Shown one piece after another: positions 1 through 14,386 of a stretch of 64,000 bases of DNA. A program made the position numbers and the translations under genes. The DNA lies in NCBI RefSeq assembly GCF_049243985.1, contig NC_135384.1, positions 15,558,501 through 15,622,500 of the forward strand, read 5' to 3'. The stretch is from Paroedura picta. Lineage: Eukaryota; Chordata; Lepidosauria; Squamata; Gekkonidae. Numbering within the stretch: position 1 is the first letter of the stretch; each line of letters starts with the position of its first letter. Under the pieces are notes generated by a model that was not told the DNA's origin, did not search any database, and was given only the letters and a program-made list of their open reading frames with translations.

Positions 1-23
1 TAATCTGAGGCTGAGATAGTTAC

Positions 24-179
24 CTGGCCGTTGTCATCAGAAACCATGGCCTGGTAAAAGTCGATGACACTGCTTCATGCATTAAATGATGCCTTTTCAT
101 AAATATTAAAACTGCATCTGGAAATTCAGTCGAGGACGTGTAGTCTTCAAAGGGTTCAGAGCCAGCACAGGTACCAGGC
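24..179 (-). CDS. Copy A exon e11: [25 protein letters not shown]
   Basis: 156 nt, equivalent to SEMA6A [53 protein letters not shown]. One Cys of the usual GCC pair is Thr. Donor GTAACT lies at the extreme left of the window; the next exon is outside it. Confidence 0.9.
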
Positions 180-3100
180 CTAAGAATGAGTAGGGAAAAA
201 TGCACTTATTGATTCCTTTGGGACAGCTATTCTAATAAACTACTAAGTCTTCTGTTATAAGGCACAATAGAGTATGCAACAGCCCCATATGTTAGCTGAG
301 CAAGAGCCATAGCCTTGAAAATGTTAATTGCTGCTGGAATGTAGCAGCCTCCTTTCTGCCAGAAGCATTTTTTAATTGCATCTGCACTTTTCTGTACATT
401 TAAAGAGATGTTATTAATATGCCTCATTGTACAGAAAATACCTGGGACTGGGGACATCGTCTTCATGAACTGAAGTCCATATGGTATTATAGTCCATCTG
501 TTTTTTGAAACTCCCTTTAAACACATTCTTAATGTCTTCCATATCAAAAGCGCAGACAGCCGAACCAGGGATGCTACAATGGAAAATGTTCAGGAATTGT
601 TACAGATGTTGTATATACATATCTATAGCTATAAAGACCCAGAAATTCAGAAACATGATGGTTGTGCAGAAGACTTCTTATTGTATTCCCCTTGTTTCTG
701 TCTTTGAGCACATTCCTTTTTATTAATAGACAGGCACGTCCAAAGAAACTCATCAAGGGTAAGATTCTGACAACTCTATTCACATAAAGAAACATGTTCC
801 TATCAACCATTTTTCACATAGCAGTTGAGGGGGTAGTGAGCAGCCAATTGGTTCTTCTTCTAGGTGCAGAGAGAAGTAAATATTCTGTTAGAATAATAAT
901 GAGAAGAAGAGTTGGTTCTTATATGCTACTTTTCTCTACCAGAAGGAGTCTCAAAGGAGCTTACAATCACCTTCCCTTCCTCTCCCCACAACAGACACCC
1001 TGTGAGGTAGGTGAGGCTGAGAGAGCTTCTAATAGGAGTGTTCAGGAAGAACAGGTCTATCAGTGCCGTGGCTTGTCCAAGGTCTCCCAGCTGGCTGCAT
1101 GTGGAGGAGCAGGGAATCAAACATTAGAATCCATGGCTTTTAACCAACAACAACAAAACCTTTATTGGCATATTAAAATAACTCAACAGAACAAGCTTCC
1201 TCAGGAGGTGGTGGGTTCTCCATCTTTAGAAATTTTTAAACAGAGCCTAGATAGCCATCTGACGGAGAGGCTGATTCTGTGAGGGCAAAGGGGTGGCAGG
1301 TTACAGTAGATGAGCGATAGGGATGTGAGTGTCCTGCATAGTGCAGGGGGTTGGACTAGATGGCCCATGAGGTACCTTCCGACGCTATGATTCTACAATA
1401 TAAGAAAAGTGCAGTAGGACCCACTGCAATACAATGTAAATAAAGTGGCTCTTAACCATTACACCAGTGGAAGAAAGCCTGGTGCCAAAAGGATGGCTGC
1501 TTTTAGCACTCAAGCCTCCCTCCTCTTATGCCAACGGCTTACTTCTCTAATCATAATAATTGCATTCCATTAAGTCACAATTGACTTCTGACCACCCCAG
1601 GGCAAGAGATGGGCACAGATGTTTTACCATTGCTTTCCTCTGCACAGCAACCCCAAGCTTCCTTAGTGGCCTCTCATCCAAGTACCGACACTTGCTGACC
1701 CTGCTTCACTTACAAGCTCTGATGAAAGAGGGTTAGTGTGGACTATTAGGAGGATACCTACTTTCCTATAGGTTATCCTTATCCAGTCTGGGGGGTGGAA
1801 CGTGTCTAGCTATCCAAGTTGGAATAGGACCAATCAGGGTGCAGCCAGCAAAGCTTGTTGCATCCTGATTGGCCCTGCCCATGCAGCTCCCACCCTCTGT
1901 CCCTGGACTCTAGCCTCTTTGCTCTCAGACGTATCTCAGTGCCTGAAGCCAGCAGCATGTAAGGGGAGAGGGCCCTGGGAAAAGGATTGTGTTGAAGGCC
2001 TGCTAACAAGGGCCTCCTGGCCTGCTGACTGCCTGCTAAGGAGCTCTGTCCTGGGCCTGCTAACAAGCTGTCCAGCCCCCACCTGCCCCATGTGATCCAG
2101 CTGCAACCTGCAGCCCAAAGCCACCTTAAGCTGCCTGGCCGGGGGACAGGGAGGGGACCCTTTCAAGGCCCGTTCTTAGGAATGGGCTTTGAAGCTAGTT
2201 TTCCTATAAAGCATAACAAGGTACTATTTTGTGGGTTTACTCACTGCATTTGAACATATGTAGCCTAGTATTTCATGTAGCCTAGTATTTCATAGCAACT
2301 GGATTAAGCACACTGTATTAGTTTTTGTTGTTATTATTACTGTGGTCACATAGACACATACGAAAACACCTTTCACTAGGCTGTTAGATGATAAAGAAGA
2401 AATGTTCTTGTAGAAGTTACCTGTTTTTCGGAGTAGTGAAGACCCCCACAACAATCTCCCGACCATTGATTCTGATAACATCCGTAACAGATCTCAGTGT
2501 ATTAAAATAGAAAGGAATATCTCCATCAACTGAACAAATCATTCGCGCCTTCAGGAAGGAAGTCCATTGTTTCTGAAGAACCTTTCTTCCTCCCCTGTCA
2601 TTCTTACAAACTCGAGCTACTCTGGGTAAAATTACCTAAATAAGAGAAGAGAGAGAGAGAAAGAAGAAACGGAAGCAACTAATTGTTTAACAAAAGATTC
2701 CTTAGATGTTTCTCTACTATACAAACATCGAGATTACAGTGTATAAATACTTCATACATAGCTACTTTCAATTTTACTTCTTGCATGCAAAACAAATGAC
2801 AGCCAGCTTTTTTTGCTAATTAACTTGGAAAGTGGGGTCCTTTTCGACCATCCCTTTGGCATTGGGGATCACATGACTGGCATTGGTGAAAGCTTTGTGG
2901 AAGGTGGAGCAGTTTATTACCACTTTAGTATACTCTTTAAGTATTTGAAAGGTTGTCACTTGGAGGAGGGCAGGATGCTGTTCCCATTGGTTGCAGAGGA
3001 AAGGACACACAGTAATGGGCTTAAACTATAAGTACAACGATATAGGCTAGATATCAGGAAAAAAATTTTCACAGTCAGAGTAGTTCAGCAGTGGAATAGG

Positions 3101-6100
3101 CTGCCCAAGGAGGTGGTGAGCTCCCCCTCACTGGCAGTCTTCAAGCAAAGGTTGGATACACACTTTTCTTGGATGCTTTAGGATGCTTAGGGCTGATCCT
3201 GCGTTGAGCAGGGGGTTGGACTAGATGGCCTGTATGGCCCCTCCCAACTCTATTATTCTATGATTCACTTATAGATGCTGATGTATTTAGCTAAATGTTT
3301 CATCAAGGGATCTTCCGGCGAAACTTCCCTTTCTCTCATGTTGGACAAATGGTTCTTTTTGCACAAGGTGGGAGCCAGAGAAGTTTCCGTGAAAGATTCT
3401 CAGATGAAGTATTTAGCTAAATGCATCAGAATCTATAAATGCTAATAAACTGCTCTACCTTCCACAAAGCTTTCACCAATGCCAGTCATGTGATCCTTGT
3501 TCTTTTTTTTCTTTTTTTCTCCAACTCCTTGTTTCTCCTTGTTTCTCCTTGTTTTTTTTTCTCCAACTGAGTAGTGCAACCTTATTTTCTTCACAAAAGG
3601 CTTGTTGGGCAAACATCTTTGGAAGGCAATTTTAAGAACCAACTCTTCTTGACTTGCAGGAGGGCATTAGTGCTGGAATAAGATGCGACACCAATATTGG
3701 GATAAACAAGGCCACAGCTTTATTACCTCCCCACGTGAGGGTTGGCACAGCATGGGAGAGGGAGCCTGACCTTGCAGTCAGCAGACTGCACCAACGACCC
3801 TGGGGACCTGCACCGTTCCCAGCCGGGAGAGCAGATCCCCTTGCCTACTGAAGTCCGCCACTAAGGGAAGCAACCTATGCGGGGGAGCCGCCAGGCGTCA
3901 ACCTGCTTTGACTACCCCCAGGCCACCTGGCAAACGAGCCCCTGGCCTCCCAGCTGGGTAAGCCGCACTCGTATACGCGCCGCCTCGTAGTGAGGCCCCA
4001 AAACCCCAGGGAGTCCAATCGCACACCGGACTCCCTGCCAACAGGCTCCATCCCATGCAAACCCGCAGCTGTGACAGTTATTGAACAAAACATAAACATT
4101 AAAACTCTGAACAATGCTGTATCAACATAGGGTGGGTGGGAGGGAAGCAGCTCCCGCGGAGTTCCTGGTGAAGAGGGCGAGACCCGCGCACGTGGAGACT
4201 TAAATAGTCTCCACGGGTCCCGCCCCACCCTTTACGCTGTGCATGCTGTGTTGTCAGTGCGCATGCAAGAAGCCTCTGAGAGGCCGCCTCTCCCTCCCAG
4301 CAAGCCCCCCCGCCGCGTCATTGTTTGGCCGAGGTAAGTCTCGGATGGGTTTTTCTTTTAAAAGGGAATTGTTGTGAATTGATTCTTATTTCCATAACAT
4401 GGAAGGTGATGTTTTGCTCAGAATTGGAAGAACAATGTAATCCTGAAGAAAGGGGATTGATGAGCAAAATTAGTAGAATGCATTTGTCTATGTAAACTAA
4501 CTTATCTACTACATGGCCAAACATTCGAAAAAAATGGAAATGGAACACTCTCCTGTCTAGAAATGAGAAAATAATTTCAACCAAAATAATGTCATGTTCT
4601 ATAGTAGCTTTGTAGTTTGTAGTTCAGATCTTTGTCTGCATTAGTTTTATTTCTATATTTTTAATCAAAACAAACCTTTCAAAAGCCTTGTGGCACATGG
4701 GCTATGGTAAAATGAATAACTGGGTAAGTGAGCAAAAAATCTGTCGGGATCCCATCTGATAGACAGGAGATGACTCTGTGTCATTTCTTTAGGTGCAAAA
4801 GGCCTGGGAAGAATATCTTCGAATGTTCATCTTGGCACATTTTATGCAATTATCTTGCTTATTATTTTCCCCGTCCCACTTTTGCCCCAAATGGATGTTC
4901 CATGAGCCTCAGCATTAGCGTTTTCTTGATCATCAAAAAAGATCCCTTCACTCACTTTACACCAGCAGAGAAGCAAGCTGAATCCAGCCTGACACTTCCT
5001 TCCTTCCTTCCTTCCTTCCTTCCTTCCTTCCTTCCTTCCTTCCTTCCTTCCTTCCTTCCTTCCTTCCTTCCTTCCTTCCTTCCTTCCTTCCTTCCTTCCT
5101 TCCTTCCTTCCTTCCTTCCCTCCCTCCCTCCCTTCCTCTAAATGAACTTGTCATTATCATGGCATTCCTAACATTCTGTGGACTTTAAGAAAATTTTGTC
5201 TATTACTTTTCCGTAGTTCTTTAATTCCAGCGATACTTCATGAAAGAAAAAGTAGACATAGTTCCCATACTCCAATGCATGAATGAAGTGAGGATCTGCA
5301 AGTAAGACAGATGGTTGTGATCATGCATATACAAACATGGATATACAAACATATCATGCATATACAAACATTGTTGATTTAGAAAATGTACTTTGACTTT
5401 AATTTAGATCTATTCAAGGTGACTCACTACAATGGAAAAAGCAACAACAAAACAGACAGTGAAAACCAACACAGAACAATTGATATTAATATTAAATATT
5501 GAAAGTAAATGAATTAATGATATAAAATATACCAATAAGACCATCTGTGAAGGACAGCACTTTGAAAGAGAGTAAATAAAGGGCTAAGAATCTTCACTAG
5601 GCAGGGAGAGCCCAACTGACAGGCTGCTTTGCATACTCTGATTGGCCAGTAACAGCAGCAAGGGAACCAATATTATAGCTGTATGCTGAAGTCAGGGGCC
5701 TTGGCAGAGTCTGCACCAGCCCTGGGGGCCTAGGCAGCCACTGTGTGAGCAGCAGGAACCAAGACAGTGATGGAGTAGAAAGATGAAAGGGGAGGGGGAA
5801 AAGGAATGTGCGTATGTATGCTTGGGAGGGAGGTTGGGAAACCAACAGGTAATGGGGTAAACGGGAGGGGGGAAAGGAAGGAAGTCTTTGTGTGCCTGTT
5901 TGCGAGTTAGGTAGGGAGGAGGAACCAAGGAGGATGTTGAGAAACCACAGGTAAGAAGGAGAATTTGGGATGGGAAGGGAGTCTCTGCATGTCTCCCTCC
6001 CTCTCTCCCTCTCTCTCTCTCTGTTTGCCAGGGAGGGAGGGGAACCTGACCAAGTAACCCCAGAGCAGGTACATGTCCCACATAAACTCTGAGACTTAGG

Positions 6101-9100
6101 CTGTCAGTAGAATTTTTTTGTTTAGATTTTTGCCCATCCCTATTTATTTGCTGGATTCCCCACAATGCTTAGCAAAGATGCTCTCCTAGGCCCATTATGC
6201 ACAGAATGGAAGGTCCGCATTCAGGGTGGAATGGCGGTGGCTAAAATCACCAATTACGCACACTGCACGCGGCAACCGGGCGCAGAGTCTACATATGCCG
6301 CCGAAAAAGCTGCGTTAACGAGATGCGGAAGAAAGTGGAGCTTCCCGGGACCAGGGCGCAACTGGATTTTGAATACTCTGGGTTTTGCTGCCATTGCGTT
6401 CTGTCCCGTGCGTAAGCGGTTTGCTTAGCTTCTTACTCCTCCGCGTTCTCCATGCCGCCGTTTCAGCGGCCGTGCATAATAGGCCCTAGAGAGTGACAAA
6501 CTGTTTCACCACACAACAAAACTCCAGTAAGAGATTCCTACAGTCCAGCTTCATCTGCATCTAACTCTGTATTTCTTTCCAGCTGCTGTTTCTTCAGTGA
6601 CTCCTATCTTCCTTGCATTCAGTGGGCAATCAAATGGAGGTTCTGTTGTTAGGGTTATGGCATGCTCTAAATACCTTGTCTAAAATTGTCAAAGGAAGGA
6701 CCAACAGAACCACCACTACTACAGAAACTCCCAACATGCTCTCAGTGCCCCAGTTGTAGCTTGAATGTTAACTGAAGTGAGTTGAAGGAACCATATCACT
6801 TCAGTCTTGTTCCATCTACACTGGCTCCTATTGCAATTCTTAGATCAATTCAAGGTGCTAGTATACCTTTTAAAACTCTACATGGCTTGCAGCCACCATA
6901 CTTTAAGGACAGTCTTCTTCCATAGGAATCTACTAATTCATTCTAGTTATCTTTGGAGGTGAATGCCTTTTTTTGTGTTTGGTATACCTCCAATAAACTC
7001 TCATTGGACCTCCTCCTTGGTTGTGTTATGCTTGTATACTTACGTTTCCATTGTATTGTTAAATATTTGATACATACATTTTAAATGTGATTTTAATGTT
7101 TTAAATTTTTTAATGCCTTGGGGTTTAAATGTATAGGGGAACCTTTTTGGATGAATAGACAGCAAGAAAAGGTTATTAATTAATTAAACTTTCCCCATCA
7201 GAAAATAAAATAGCCATATTTATATATGGGCGTAACGTATCCTAGACTGCTGCTTCATAGAGATTCAAAGTTCTTCTCAAAACTACTGCCTTTCACCTCT
7301 CCTTCCCAGTTCATTTACCATAAAGCCAATCCAAATTTTGGCTAGCTGTTCGCAGATTTGGAAGGTCTCCAAGCATCCGTTGAAAGACAGGATCTGTTGA
7401 TAGGAAATTGTTCACCGTGCCAGTATACAAGCTTCCATCTTTGGGGTTGGAGTTGAAAAAAAGGGGGGATGGAAAGAGAGAAAAAGAATACATTTCCACA
7501 ACCATCAATGGGACACATCATTAAAAATAATACCTGGAATCTCTTGGCTTGAAAATGTCAGACATCATACAATAAGGTGGGTTGTATCCCATCATTTTCC
7601 TCTGCTAATGCTGCAGTCTTAAAAATATTTAGCTGTGTGGACTGCTCACTTGCTGTGTGTCTAATCTGTTGTCCATAATTATTATTTTTTTTTGTTACTG
7701 ATTACACAGTTTAATTTCTCTGATATTTGTAAGCAATTTGGAATGCCAGTGAAGCAAGATACGCATTTTACGCTGTTTCCTCAACTCCCTATTTTCTTCT
7801 GGAGTCAAATAAAGAAGTGAAATATTACCATAAAACCGGCTCATGACCTTGGACCAACGTAAGTGAAGGACTGACCAGTCCAAGTGCAAACAATCCACTC
7901 AAATAATGATCAAAATACCTTGGTACTATCTTCTTTTAAAGTTGATTCTTGGGCACTTGAATTACCTGTTTATCCAGCCTACTTTGCTTATGCCATTGTT
8001 TTCTTTTCCTCATTTTATCTTCACAGGTTAGGCTGTGACAGAATGGCTGGTCCAAGTTAGCCCTGAGATCATCGTGAGAGTGTATGGTTTAAAACTCAGG
8101 TCTCTCACATCTTCTGTTATGGATGAATTTCCTGTGGTGGCCCATATGAACTCATTGTTGCTGGCCTTCATGCTAGCCTTAAGCATGTTGTTATTCAAAA
8201 GAGGAAATTATTTACAATTTTCTTTAGCTGCATGGGCAGTTATTTGTGTGAGCTGGATCCAACCAGCTTTTCAGCTGACAAAAATCAAGGGTGCCGTTGA
8301 ATCATCAATGAAAATTATGGTGGTGGCCCTGTGGCCTGCATGGACAAAATCCATTTCAGGCTGGGGCTTTAGTAAGGAAGAGAATAGGGTGAGATGGATC
8401 CAACTAGCTTTTGACCTGGCAAAAAACAGGGGTCCCTTGGGATCATCTAAAATCTTTGTGGTGGAGACCCCCACTAACTACATGGATGAAAGTCATTTGG
8501 GACTGGATTTGTAGTAAGAGAACAGGATGAGATGGCATGGAACCATCCACTGGAGTTTTCAGTAGAGATGGGCTTTTAATGAGATGTGTTCTCATTTAAT
8601 ATGCTGTTAGGCACTGCTCTTAGGAAGAAATATTTTGAGATATAAAGTTTTAAAAGTGACAAAACACTTAAAAATGGTGTGTGTGTGTGTGTCATTCTTT
8701 CCCTTATTACCTGCAAAGAGTGCGATATTGTGATCCTTTCCATCAAAAGGGCTCATGCCTCGTCCCCCGAAGTCACTTCCTACGTTCGTAAAGGTCTCCA
8801 CCTAACAGCAACAAGAATGGAAACTCTTTAGAAATAAATTAAAAGCACTGGCTTCATACAATTGCTTTGGTTCACTCCAAAAGCAGTAAGGCTCCTTCTC
8901 TTCTTTCCTTATTTAAAACTAGAGGACAACTATGTCATTCATACGATGATCATGATGATGTTATCCATTCAGTCGTGTCCGACCCTCGGCGATTCTATAG
9001 GAAAGACTTTGCCATGTGTCCCTGTCTCTGACTGCTTCTTTTAGTCGATTCATGGTCATCCCTGTATCGGCTTTGATCGTGTCGAGCCAGCAGATCCTTT

Positions 9101-12100
9101 GGTGACCACGTTCCCCTTTTGCTGCTAACCATGCCGAGCATGAATGATTTTTCTAACGAGTTTGATATTTTTTAAAAAAACAGTAAGACGGCTCTTTCTC
9201 TCCTTTCCTTATTTAAAACTGGAGTACAATTACGTCATTAATATGCCACTGTTTTAAAAAGGTATGCTAAAAAGGCCCTTCTATACGACTCTTTTTCATG
9301 TGATGTTCCTTTTACAAAAAGGAGCTAATATTTAACCTCTGCATGACCAAGGATACTGCAATGTGAATGGGACTATAAGCACATTTGAGAAAGAAAACAT
9401 GTCAATAACTTGGAGTGTGCATCCACAGGTTTTCACAATAAGGTACTCTTTTCTATGAAGGCTGGCTAGTAAAACACAAGACATGGTCAGATCATTGCCT
9501 ACTCTCACTGGCAGTCTAAGATCCTTCATACACTAAAATTGGAATGATACTGAGAAGCATGGCTTCATATTCTGTTCTTCATCCGAGCTACCAGGGATTG
9601 ACCTAAGACCTTCTGCATGCAAAGCAGCTACCCAGGCATGGTTCCTTTCTGAATTAGCCATATGCTTGGATCCTAAGGCTTGCTTTTGTTTGCATATCTG
9701 ATAGTCTCTTGACAGATTGTTGTCTGCTTTGTAGCACTTTCCTCTGGCACTAACTGCTTTCTGGCTCATGGGAAAATGCTGGAATTGTGCCAATGGAAGC
9801 TTCTACTCTTTGAGGAAAGTGCTATGCAGCAGAGAACCACCCCTGCCACCAATTAACAGAAAAGCACATTGATTTCTAAGGAAGATATATGTGCATGTTG
9901 CATGGGATGGAGTCAGTGTCTTAAATAAATATTCTGTCTTTGACTCCTGTTGGAGGACCCCCCCCTTTGGTGTGAAACATAAAACAACTGCAAGGTCTGA
10001 TGTTCCAAAACGTTGCATTGATTTCTCTTCAAAGAGAAATGGAAAGAAAATCACTCTTAAAAGAGAAAAAAGGGATTAAGTGGAAGCAATGTCTATGTCT
10101 AAAATAATGAATTGTGGGGGGGGGGTTGAAATCCTCTTGTCATAACAACACGAACTGGTATGCTCCAGTAGGAATCATATGCTATGTTCTTATGTTCATA
10201 CCTTGTGATATGCGCAGACTGGATCAAAGGCATTTGTCCCACAAATTAGTATTACAGTATCACTTGTTTGCACAAGAACCTTAAAATAGTTCTGGCACTC
10301 CTCCTGGGTAAACAAAAAGAAACATTATTTCAGCAAATGAACTAAGATGAAATTTACAATAGCAAATTATCTTTAGCCTATATGTCAGTGGCTTTATCTA
10401 AAAAGCTGTCAGACGTTGGCTCCCCTGGCTACCCATGAAGCGGTAGCCCCTGATCCTGAATAACACTTGGTTAGGGTGACATGGAGAAAATGTTGATAAA
10501 GTCATAGTGTTTCCGGTGAATTATAGAGTGTCACACTGATTCAATGACATCATGTTTCGGTTCAACCTGAAAGTGACATCACAGGGTTGCTACAATAGTG
10601 TACCGCCATAATCCCACCCAATATCTTGCCAAGTGACACTAGCTGGCAAATCTACTTAGGTCTTTCTCCGTGGTATTTCTCCATGGTGCTTTAAAATCAA
10701 CGGAACTCTAGGAACTGGGGAAACTGTATTTGCACTGGTTGTAGCCTATCAGCTTTTTAAATTATTATTATTGCTGAGGGAAGAGAGAACAATTTGGTGG
10801 GGGGGGTGGGTCTTGGACAGTGCATGGACATCAGCTTCAAGGGATAGAAACTAAAATTAGGAATGGAATTGGGACACTCAGACAGACCTGATCTCATGAG
10901 ATCTCTGAAGATAAGAGTGTTCAGTCCTTATGGGGGATGGGGGGACACATAGGAAGTCCAGGATTGCTATAGAGAGGAAATGGCAAACCATTTTTGAATG
11001 CCTCTTGCCTTGAATGTCGCCGTAAATCAGATGCAGTTTGATGGCGTTTTCCAAAACCAATTGGAAAAGTTGGAGGGAATCAATCCATTGCTTCCCCCTT
11101 TGGGATGATGGGGGGGGCAGTTACTATTGAAGTAGGAAACAGCATGGTGCGTTCCAAATCATGGAAAAAGATCTTAAATAACAGTCAAGAATCTAAACAG
11201 GAGTGAGCAGATGCAAGTGTAATTAGAACTGATTACCTCAGTTTTCCCAAATGATTGACATTTTTCTTTTTGATCTGGATCGGCATTCCATATCAGCCTC
11301 TGCAAGAAGGGAGGGGAAAACAATGTATTAAAATGAATAGGTCATTGAGATGGATTCCACCAGGTTTTCTGCTGGATTCCCTTTCACCACCCAAGAAAGT
11401 TGCGCTGACAATCTGACACCTTTTCGAGAAAACTCATGTGGGACAGGGACTGCTGTAGTAAAGCTAAGAATGGGGAAAGAATGAGCAGAATAACTGTCTG
11501 GATCCAACCCATTGGATTGGATTTTAGAAACAATGGCCCCCTAGAGAACCACAGTCATTGGCTACAAACTTATTATACATTTTCTGCACTTTTCCATTGC
11601 AAATCAGTAGAGTCTGTAGACTGAAAATGCTTGCTTAATCTTGATGGCATTCTATTGAATTATGTAAAAATGGTTCACTTGACAGAGTCAAAAACAAATG
11701 AAATTAGTTAGGCATAACCTTTTGACTATCAGAAATAATCATGGGGCCAGCAGGGACAAAGGGGACTATAGTGAAGGGAACTACAGGATGGGGACCACAG
11801 TGAAGAAGAGAACTGAACCAGATGGAGTAGAAAACTTGGTAGTATTTACAGAAACTCTTTCTTATCTTCAAGCTGGTCACTATATAGTAAGGAATTGATG
11901 GATTTGATCGGTTTTGCTGATGCATTGATGAACTTCTGTTATTCTGATGCATAAATGATGTAGTTTGATAGACAGGATATGGGTTAGATCCAACAATGAT
12001 TTTTTAAAAAAAAATTAGCTGATGAAATATTCACTTACTAAGGCCCCTTGTTCAAATAATTTTGTCTTTTCACCAAAATAGCCTTGTTGGCAGTCAAAAG

Positions 12101-14154
12101 GGGGCACCTTCCGCCAATTTTCACCAGCAGAAAATTATTTGGATCCAACCCTACATTTGCTTTATAGGTATTCCATATGTGTTGGAATATATTTTCCATA
12201 TTTTGATGATGATAAGATGCCCCTTCCCATATAGAAAACACCAACAGGCCAGTTGGAGAATGCATGACAAACATCAGCTCTGAGACATGTGGCAAACTGT
12301 GCAACCTCCACTTTGAGAAATTCTCTTGTCTAGTCAAGATTAAGAAGGTATGGATTACAGCAAAGAATGAAAACCTAGAAAGATAAAGGAATCGAACTGA
12401 GAAACTCTGCATTCTCCCATTTCATTGAGACTTCCCCTTAGCCTTCTAAGCCACATACTATAGAACACATATAAAGGACTGGCTAAGCAAAGGAGCTGTG
12501 ATCTGAGAAGATCCCATTTCGAGTTAATACCATGAATTTATAATGGAAGTCATAAGCAAGGTTTTCTCCCCCTCTTTCCAATGCCATTATCAATATAAAC
12601 TAGCCTATCATAGAGAGTTGCAGTATGGTTTGCTTCGCGCTCCTGGGGAAATTTGGGTTTGGTGGTTTGGCTTGGGAATACCGCAAACCCCAATCCTTGA
12701 ACCGAACCTCTGATTTATTGCTCATTTTAATTTAAATAAGCGGCCAGGACTCACCACGGCCACCATTGATGTGGTAGGGGGTGGTCGAAGATAACGAGTA
12801 GGAGCCATTGGTGCGTGCCTGGCTCCACGGCATTCAGAGGAGGCGGGGCATGGGCACCTATATAGGCACTACATGCCTCCACCTTCCTCCCCTTCAGCTC
12901 CACAGCCTGAACTACTTCCCTCCATCCATCCCTGTTTTTTCTTATTATTGTTCAATAGGTTTGTTTGTTAGTCACAGCCGTGGATTAGGCATGGCAGGAG
13001 CCTGTTAGCAAGGATTCCTGTTTGCGCACTGGAATCCCTGGAGGTTGAGGGTCTTTTTAAGGAGACTGGCAGTATACAAGTGTGGCCTACCCGGCTGGGA
13101 GGCCAGGGGCACATAGCCAAATGATCTAGGGGTCCCAAAGTGTGGTGGGTGCCTTGTGGGCCCCGATATGGTTGCTTCCTGCTGATGGAATTCATATGCG
13201 TAGGGCCTGCACTCCCAGCTGGGATGGAGCGGGCCTCAGAGCATCTATGGACCCACCCATCTATGGCTGATAGAGTCAGGCTCCTTTCCATGCTGGGACA
13301 ACCCCTTGGGCTGGGTATGCAGTACACGGCTGTGGCCATTTTAATGGCAAAGCAAGTTGCATCTTCATTGGTAAAATTGCCACCCTGCTAATCAATATAA
13401 TAGAACTTACATTGTTATAATATATTGCACCTTGATGGGTTTTGTCCAGATTGATTACATAAATACTGTTCCTATAAAAAAAAAGGTGAAGGATGAGTGT
13501 CTTGATAAACAGATCGCATTAGGGCCTCCTTAATAGAATTCTTATATATATATATATATAGGATGGATAAGGGTCCTATGCACAAGGTCTCAGGACCCTG
13601 TCATCAACCATTGCAACAACCAGATCAAAGTGACCCATAAAGGGCCAGATATTATTTTGGGGGTTACTAGTATTCCAGCCATATTATGGCCAATATCCAT
13701 ATCAGAACATATTTTCGAGTTTCTCTTAGAAGAAAAACTTGCAAAAGTCTCACAGCAAGTCATTAACTCCTGGGAGACTCTGCTGTTGGAGTCAAAAAGT
13801 TGCAATTTGAGTTGGATGCAAACTAGTAATGTGAACAGCAAAGTGGGGATTCTTTTGCTGCTTTCACCATCATCTCATAGGTCTTTCAATAAGCTCTACA
13901 GCACAGCCTGATGGAATCAGTGCACATTTTATGACAGCAGCCTTTGATATGTCTCTCTGCACCCCTCTTTGACCATCCCCCAAAAGACTATGCTTGGGAT
14001 TATAGCTTTTACATGCCCAAATACCGTAGATTGGGAAGGGGATAGTATGGAGAATAATTACTGAACATCGTGGCTGTATCCCGTTCAGCGATTCAGCTAG
14101 AAAACAAAGCAGGGGCAGTGTCCCTCTCTTGTGACACTCATTTTGTTTGCTGGA

Positions 14155-14237
<83 letters not shown>

Positions 14238-14295
14238 GAAGGAAGGAAGGAAGGAAGGAAGGAAGGAAGGAAGGAAGGAAGGCAGGAAGGAAGGC

Positions 14296-14386
<91 letters not shown>

